Under the pieces are notes generated by a model. It saw only the letters and a list, made by a program, of their open reading frames with translations, had not been told where the DNA came from and did not search any database. A stretch of DNA of 21,310 bases from Betaproteobacteria bacterium. GTDB taxonomy: Bacteria > Pseudomonadota > Gammaproteobacteria > Burkholderiales > Usitatibacteraceae. The stretch covers positions 1 to 21,310 of the forward strand of contig JAAOZZ010000210.1 in assembly GCA_012274175.1 (NCBI GenBank). The letters are read 5' to 3'. Of this stretch, positions 18,264 to 21,310 are shown in pieces (position 1 is the first letter of the stretch; every line of letters begins with the position of its first letter). Position numbers and translations under genes: made by a program.

Positions 18264-19339
18264 CGGCCAAACTCATGGTGGAGCTGGGCGAGCGCTCCTA
18301 CCCGATCCACATCGGCGAGGGGCTGCTCGACGAGGCGGAGTTGTTCCGGGCGCACGTGACGGGACGCACGGCGGCCATCGTGACCAACGAGACGGTCGCG
18401 CCGCTCTACGCGCAGCGCCTCGCCGCGACCCTCGAGCGCGCGGGAGCGGCTTGCCTGCGCATCGCGCTTCCCGACGGCGAAGCCTTCAAGACATGGGAGA
18501 CCCTCAACCGCATCTTCGACGCGCTTCTCGCCGCCCAGGCCGATCGCCGGACCGTCCTGGTCGCCCTCGGCGGTGGCGTGGTGGGAGACCTCACGGGCTT
18601 CGCGGCCGCGACCTACCAGCGGGGAATCGCCCACGTCCAGGTGCCCACCACGCTCCTCGCGCAGGTCGATTCCTCGGTGGGAGGCAAGACCGCCATCAAC
18701 CACCCCCTGGGCAAGAACATGATCGGGGCTTTCCACCAGCCGAGCGCCGTGGTCGTGGACACGGCCACGCTTGCCTCGCTGCCGCCACGGGAGTACGTCG
18801 CAGGGCTTGCCGAGGTCGTCAAGTACGGCGCCATCCACGACGTGAAATTCCTCGATTGGATCGAGGACCAGGCCGACCTCCTCGCGCGCCGGGACGCGGG
18901 CGCGCTCGCCCATGCGATCCGCCGCTCGTGCGAGATCAAGGCCGCGATCGTCGCGCAGGACGAACGCGAATCGGGCGTGCGGGCGCTGCTGAATTTCGGC
19001 CACACCTTCGGCCACGCGATCGAATCGGCAGCGGGCTACGGCAAGTGGCTCCATGGCGAAGCGGTGGCGGCGGGCATGGCGATGGCCGCGCGCTTCTCGG
19101 TGCGCCAGGGCCGAGCACGTTCGTCCGAGGCCGATCGCCTCGTGGCGCTGCTCGCGCGCTTCGGGTTGCCGGTGCGGCCCCCGGATTTCGACCGGCGGGT
19201 ATGGCTCGAATACATGGGACGCGACAAGAAGAACGAGGCGGGCCGCATCACGCTGGTGCTCCTGGAGCGGCTCGGCCATGCCGTGGTCGCGAAGGACACG
19301 TCGATGCCGGAGCTCGAGGCGTTTCTCGGTTCGCCCTAG
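18260..19339 (+). CDS. aroB: 3-dehydroquinate synthase
   Basis: NAD- and metal-dependent cyclisation of DAHP to 3-dehydroquinate, the second shikimate-pathway step. The 359-residue product has [19 protein letters not shown] (cofactor loop), [34 protein letters not shown], the metal-binding glutamate in GLAEVVKYG, and metal-binding histidines in [12 protein letters not shown] and [10 protein letters not shown], then [10 protein letters not shown]. All catalytic segments are present. The ATG at 18260 overlaps the aroK stop. The frame is open upstream inside aroK, but that part is unrelated to the family. Its TAG stop shares the palindrome CTAG with the stop of the opposite gene. Confidence 0.97.
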   Translation: MTAKLMVELGERSYPIHIGEGLLDEAELFRAHVTGRTAAIVTNETVAPLYAQRLAATLERAGAACLRIALPDGEAFKTWETLNRIFDALLAAQADRRTVLVALGGGVVGDLTGFAAATYQRGIAHVQVPTTLLAQVDSSVGGKTAINHPLGKNMIGAFHQPSAVVVDTATLASLPPREYVAGLAEVVKYGAIHDVKFLDWIEDQADLLARRDAGALAHAIRRSCEIKAAIVAQDERESGVRALLNFGHTFGHAIESAAGYGKWLHGEAVAAGMAMAARFSVRQGRARSSEADRLVALLARFGLPVRPPDFDRRVWLEYMGRDKKNEAGRITLVLLERLGHAVVAKDTSMPELEAFLGSP

Positions 19340-19674
19340 GCGGGCGGTTCCTCTCCCGGCCCCGCATTCTCGAGGCGCTTCAGGAATACTCCCATCTCCT
19401 TTGCCGCCTGCTTGTCACCGCGGCGCTGGGCTGCTTCGATGCCGTTGCGATACGCCTGCAGGGCGCCGGCCCGATCGCCCGCCTCCGCGAGGGATTTGCC
19501 GAGCAGCTTCCACGCCGCCGAATAGCCGGCATCCTGCGCTACCGCGGCACGCAGGTGCTCGACGGCGCGCGCGGCGTCCCCGGCCCTGAGGTAGTGCATC
19601 CCCAGACCGAATCGCAAGAGCGCGCTGTCCTTGCCCGACGCGAGCAGCGCCTCGAATCCTTTGGCCGGATCCAT
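19336..19674 (-). CDS. small tetratricopeptide-repeat protein
   Basis: A 112-residue protein with at least two TPR-like helix pairs. [20 protein letters not shown] (about 18-37) and [20 protein letters not shown] (about 49-68) are followed by [18 protein letters not shown]. There is no signal peptide or membrane helix, so it is probably cytoplasmic and a protein-protein adaptor. I do not know a partner. No clear ribosome site precedes the ATG. It is convergent with aroB, overlapping by four bases, and divergent from the substrate-binding protein gene 72 bases away. Confidence 0.88.
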   Translation of the reverse strand: MDPAKGFEALLASGKDSALLRFGLGMHYLRAGDAARAVEHLRAAVAQDAGYSAAWKLLGKSLAEAGDRAGALQAYRNGIEAAQRRGDKQAAKEMGVFLKRLENAGPGEEPPA

Positions 19675-19687
19675 TGTCTATTCACGG

Positions 19688-19693
19688 TATCAT
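19688..19693 (+). promoter_or_regulatory. candidate -10 element for the substrate-binding protein gene
   Basis: TATCAT, five of six matches to the -10 consensus, 54 bases before the ATG at 19747. No convincing -35 was seen at 16-18 bases. The gene also has a strong ribosome site, GAGGAGGT (19735-19742), four bases before the ATG. Confidence 0.3.
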
Positions 19694-19746
19694 GCCCCCG
19701 TCCCGTGGCGCGAACGGCGGGCCGCGGCTTTCCAGAGGAGGTCTCG

Positions 19747-21310
19747 ATGTTGCGCATGATCACCATGGCGGTGGCGGCCCTTTGCGCGCTGCTCGCCCCG
19801 CTGGGCGTCCACGCCAAGCAGCGCGAAGTCACGATCGGACTGCAGGCCGCGATCACCTCGATGGACCCGCATTACCACAACCTTTCGCCGAACAACAGCC
19901 TGCTGCTGCACATCTTCGAGCCCCTCGTGATGCGAGATGCGAACCAGAAGCTGGTTCCGGGTCTCGCGACCTCCTGGAAGGCGCTGGACGACCTCACGTG
20001 GGAATTCAAGCTGCGCAGGAACGTGCACTTCCACGACGGTTCTCCCTTCACCGCGCAGGACGTGGCGTTCACCCTGCAGCGCGTGCCGAAGGTCCCCAAC
20101 AGCCCCTCGTCGTTCGCCACGTTCACCAAGCCGATCGTGGACGTGAAGATCGTCGATCCCTACACCATCATCTTCAAGACCGCGAGTCCCCACGTGCTGC
20201 TGCCCAGCGACCTCGCCTCGGTCTACATCGTCTCCAGGCTGCATGGCGAGAACGCCACCACGGCGGATTACAACTCCGGCAAGGCGACCATCGGCACCGG
20301 GCCCTACAAGTTCGTCGAGTACATCCCGAACCAGCGCGTGGTCCTCGCCGCCAACTACGGCTATTGGGGCGGCGAGGAGCCGTGGGACAAGGTGACGTTC
20401 AAGATCCTCTCGAACTCCGCCGCGCGGGTGGCGGCGCTGCTCTCGGGCGACGTGCAGATGATCGAGACGGTCCCGACCACCGACATCGCGCAACTGTCCA
20501 GGGACCGCCGGTTCAGGCTCGCCGACAAGGTATCCAACCGGGTGATCTACGTGCACCTGAACCAGTCGACGGAAAAATCACCCCCCTTCGTGACCGACAA
20601 GGCCGGAAGGCCTCTGGAGAAGAACCCCTTCCGCGATCCGCGCGTGCGCAAGGCGCTGTCCATCGGGATCAATCGCGACGCGATCGTGCAGCGCATCATG
20701 GAGGGCAAGGCGGTGCCGGCGGGGCAGCTGCTGCCGGACTTCTTCTTCGGCACGAGCAAGAAGCTCAAGCCGCCGAAGTACGACCCGGTGGCGGCCAAGA
20801 AGCTCCTCGCCCAGGCGGGATATCCGGACGGATTCGCGATCACGATCCATGGAACCAACAACCGCTACATCAACGACGCGAAGATCGCCCAGGCGATCGC
20901 GCAGTTCTATTCGCGCATCGGCATCGACGCGAAGGTCGACACGATGCCCTCGAGCGTCTATTTCACCCGCGCCTCCAAGCTCGAATTCGGCTACATGCTC
21001 CTCGGATGGGGCACCGAGTCCGGCGAGCAGGGCTCGAGCCTTCGCTCCTTGCTGGCCACCCACGATCCCTCGAAGGGAATGGGCGTGACCAACCGCGCCC
21101 GCTATTCGAACCCGGAGCTCGACCGACTCATCAACGAGGCGATGAGCACGATGGACGACAAGAAGCGGGAGGCCCTGATCCAGAAGGCCGCCGAAGTCGC
21201 GATGGGCGACACGGCGCTCATCCCGATCCATTACGAGGTGAGCACGTGGGGAACCGCGGCGGGATATCGCTACACGCCGCGCACCGACCAGTACACGCTC
21301 GCCATGGGAC
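19747..21310 (+). CDS. ABC transporter substrate-binding protein, family 5 (dipeptide/oligopeptide type), 3' end outside window
   Basis: Periplasmic solute receptor that would deliver peptides or similar solutes to an ABC importer. The visible 521 residues begin with a signal peptide (about 1-23, ending GVHA). They then show ITSMDPHYH, HIFEPLVMRDANQKLVPGLA, LTWEFKLRRNVHFHDGSPFTAQDVAFTLQRV, GTGPYKFVEY and DPRVRKALSIGINRDAIV, the standard family order. The long lobe II with AAKKLLAQAGYPDGF follows. The frame stays open to the right edge, where only a few residues should be missing. The start has the best ribosome site in the right half of the window. The ligand cannot be told from sequence; glutathione, nickel and peptide receptors share this fold. 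Permease genes would be expected just downstream. Confidence 0.94.
   Translation, partial: MLRMITMAVAALCALLAPLGVHAKQREVTIGLQAAITSMDPHYHNLSPNNSLLLHIFEPLVMRDANQKLVPGLATSWKALDDLTWEFKLRRNVHFHDGSPFTAQDVAFTLQRVPKVPNSPSSFATFTKPIVDVKIVDPYTIIFKTASPHVLLPSDLASVYIVSRLHGENATTADYNSGKATIGTGPYKFVEYIPNQRVVLAANYGYWGGEEPWDKVTFKILSNSAARVAALLSGDVQMIETVPTTDIAQLSRDRRFRLADKVSNRVIYVHLNQSTEKSPPFVTDKAGRPLEKNPFRDPRVRKALSIGINRDAIVQRIMEGKAVPAGQLLPDFFFGTSKKLKPPKYDPVAAKKLLAQAGYPDGFAITIHGTNNRYINDAKIAQAIAQFYSRIGIDAKVDTMPSSVYFTRASKLEFGYMLLGWGTESGEQGSSLRSLLATHDPSKGMGVTNRARYSNPELDRLINEAMSTMDDKKREALIQKAAEVAMGDTALIPIHYEVSTWGTAAGYRYTPRTDQYTLAMG

Overview
The window is a GC-rich stretch of ordinary chromosome from a Gram-negative bacterium, most probably a betaproteobacterium. 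Four things support this: type IV pilus genes at both ends of a housekeeping block, mrcA divergent from pilMNOPQ followed by aroK-aroB, engB back-to-back with a diheme cytochrome c4-like gene beside hemB, and a rubredoxin gene next to thiD-thiE-hemL and pilG. The genus cannot be fixed from the sequence alone. I see no insertion sequence, prophage, CRISPR array, rRNA or tRNA.

Layout from left to right. 1-2454 (minus): pilG-pilH-pilI-pilJ, the chemosensory pathway for twitching motility, with pilJ running off the left edge. 2674-2868 (minus): a rubredoxin. 3003-6960 (plus): thiD, thiE and hemL, then a membrane diguanylate cyclase whose GTG start overlaps the hemL stop codon. 6964-7584 (minus): a periplasmic diheme cytochrome c. 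7553-8305 (plus): the ribosome-assembly GTPase engB. 8316-8412 (minus): a probable small RNA antisense to the engB-hemB gap, ending in a clear intrinsic terminator. 8439-9446 (plus): hemB. 9459-12405 (minus): mrcA (PBP1A) followed by an uncharacterised nucleotidyltransferase-fold protein. 12588-17659 (plus): pilM-N-O-P-Q, the inner-membrane and outer-membrane alignment complex of the type IV pilus, every junction a 4-base stop/start overlap, ended by a strong terminator. 17724-19339 (plus): aroK-aroB. 19336-19674 (minus): a small TPR protein. 19747-21310 (plus): a dipeptide-type ABC substrate-binding protein cut by the right edge.

The pil genes form one functional theme: PilJ/PilI/PilH/PilG signal to the pilus motors, PilM-P link the motor platform to the PilQ secretin, and the diguanylate cyclase could feed c-di-GMP into the same behaviour (inference). 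hemL and hemB supply tetrapyrrole for the heme proteins, including the cytochrome encoded here.

The most interesting non-coding signals are two. The first is the minus-strand RNA before hemB, with three CUCCU anti-Shine-Dalgarno stretches and a terminator. It matches what I recall of the betaproteobacterial hemB/anti-hemB RNA motif, so the class may already be described. The second is a perfect 7+7 inverted repeat between the divergent mrcA and pilM promoters.
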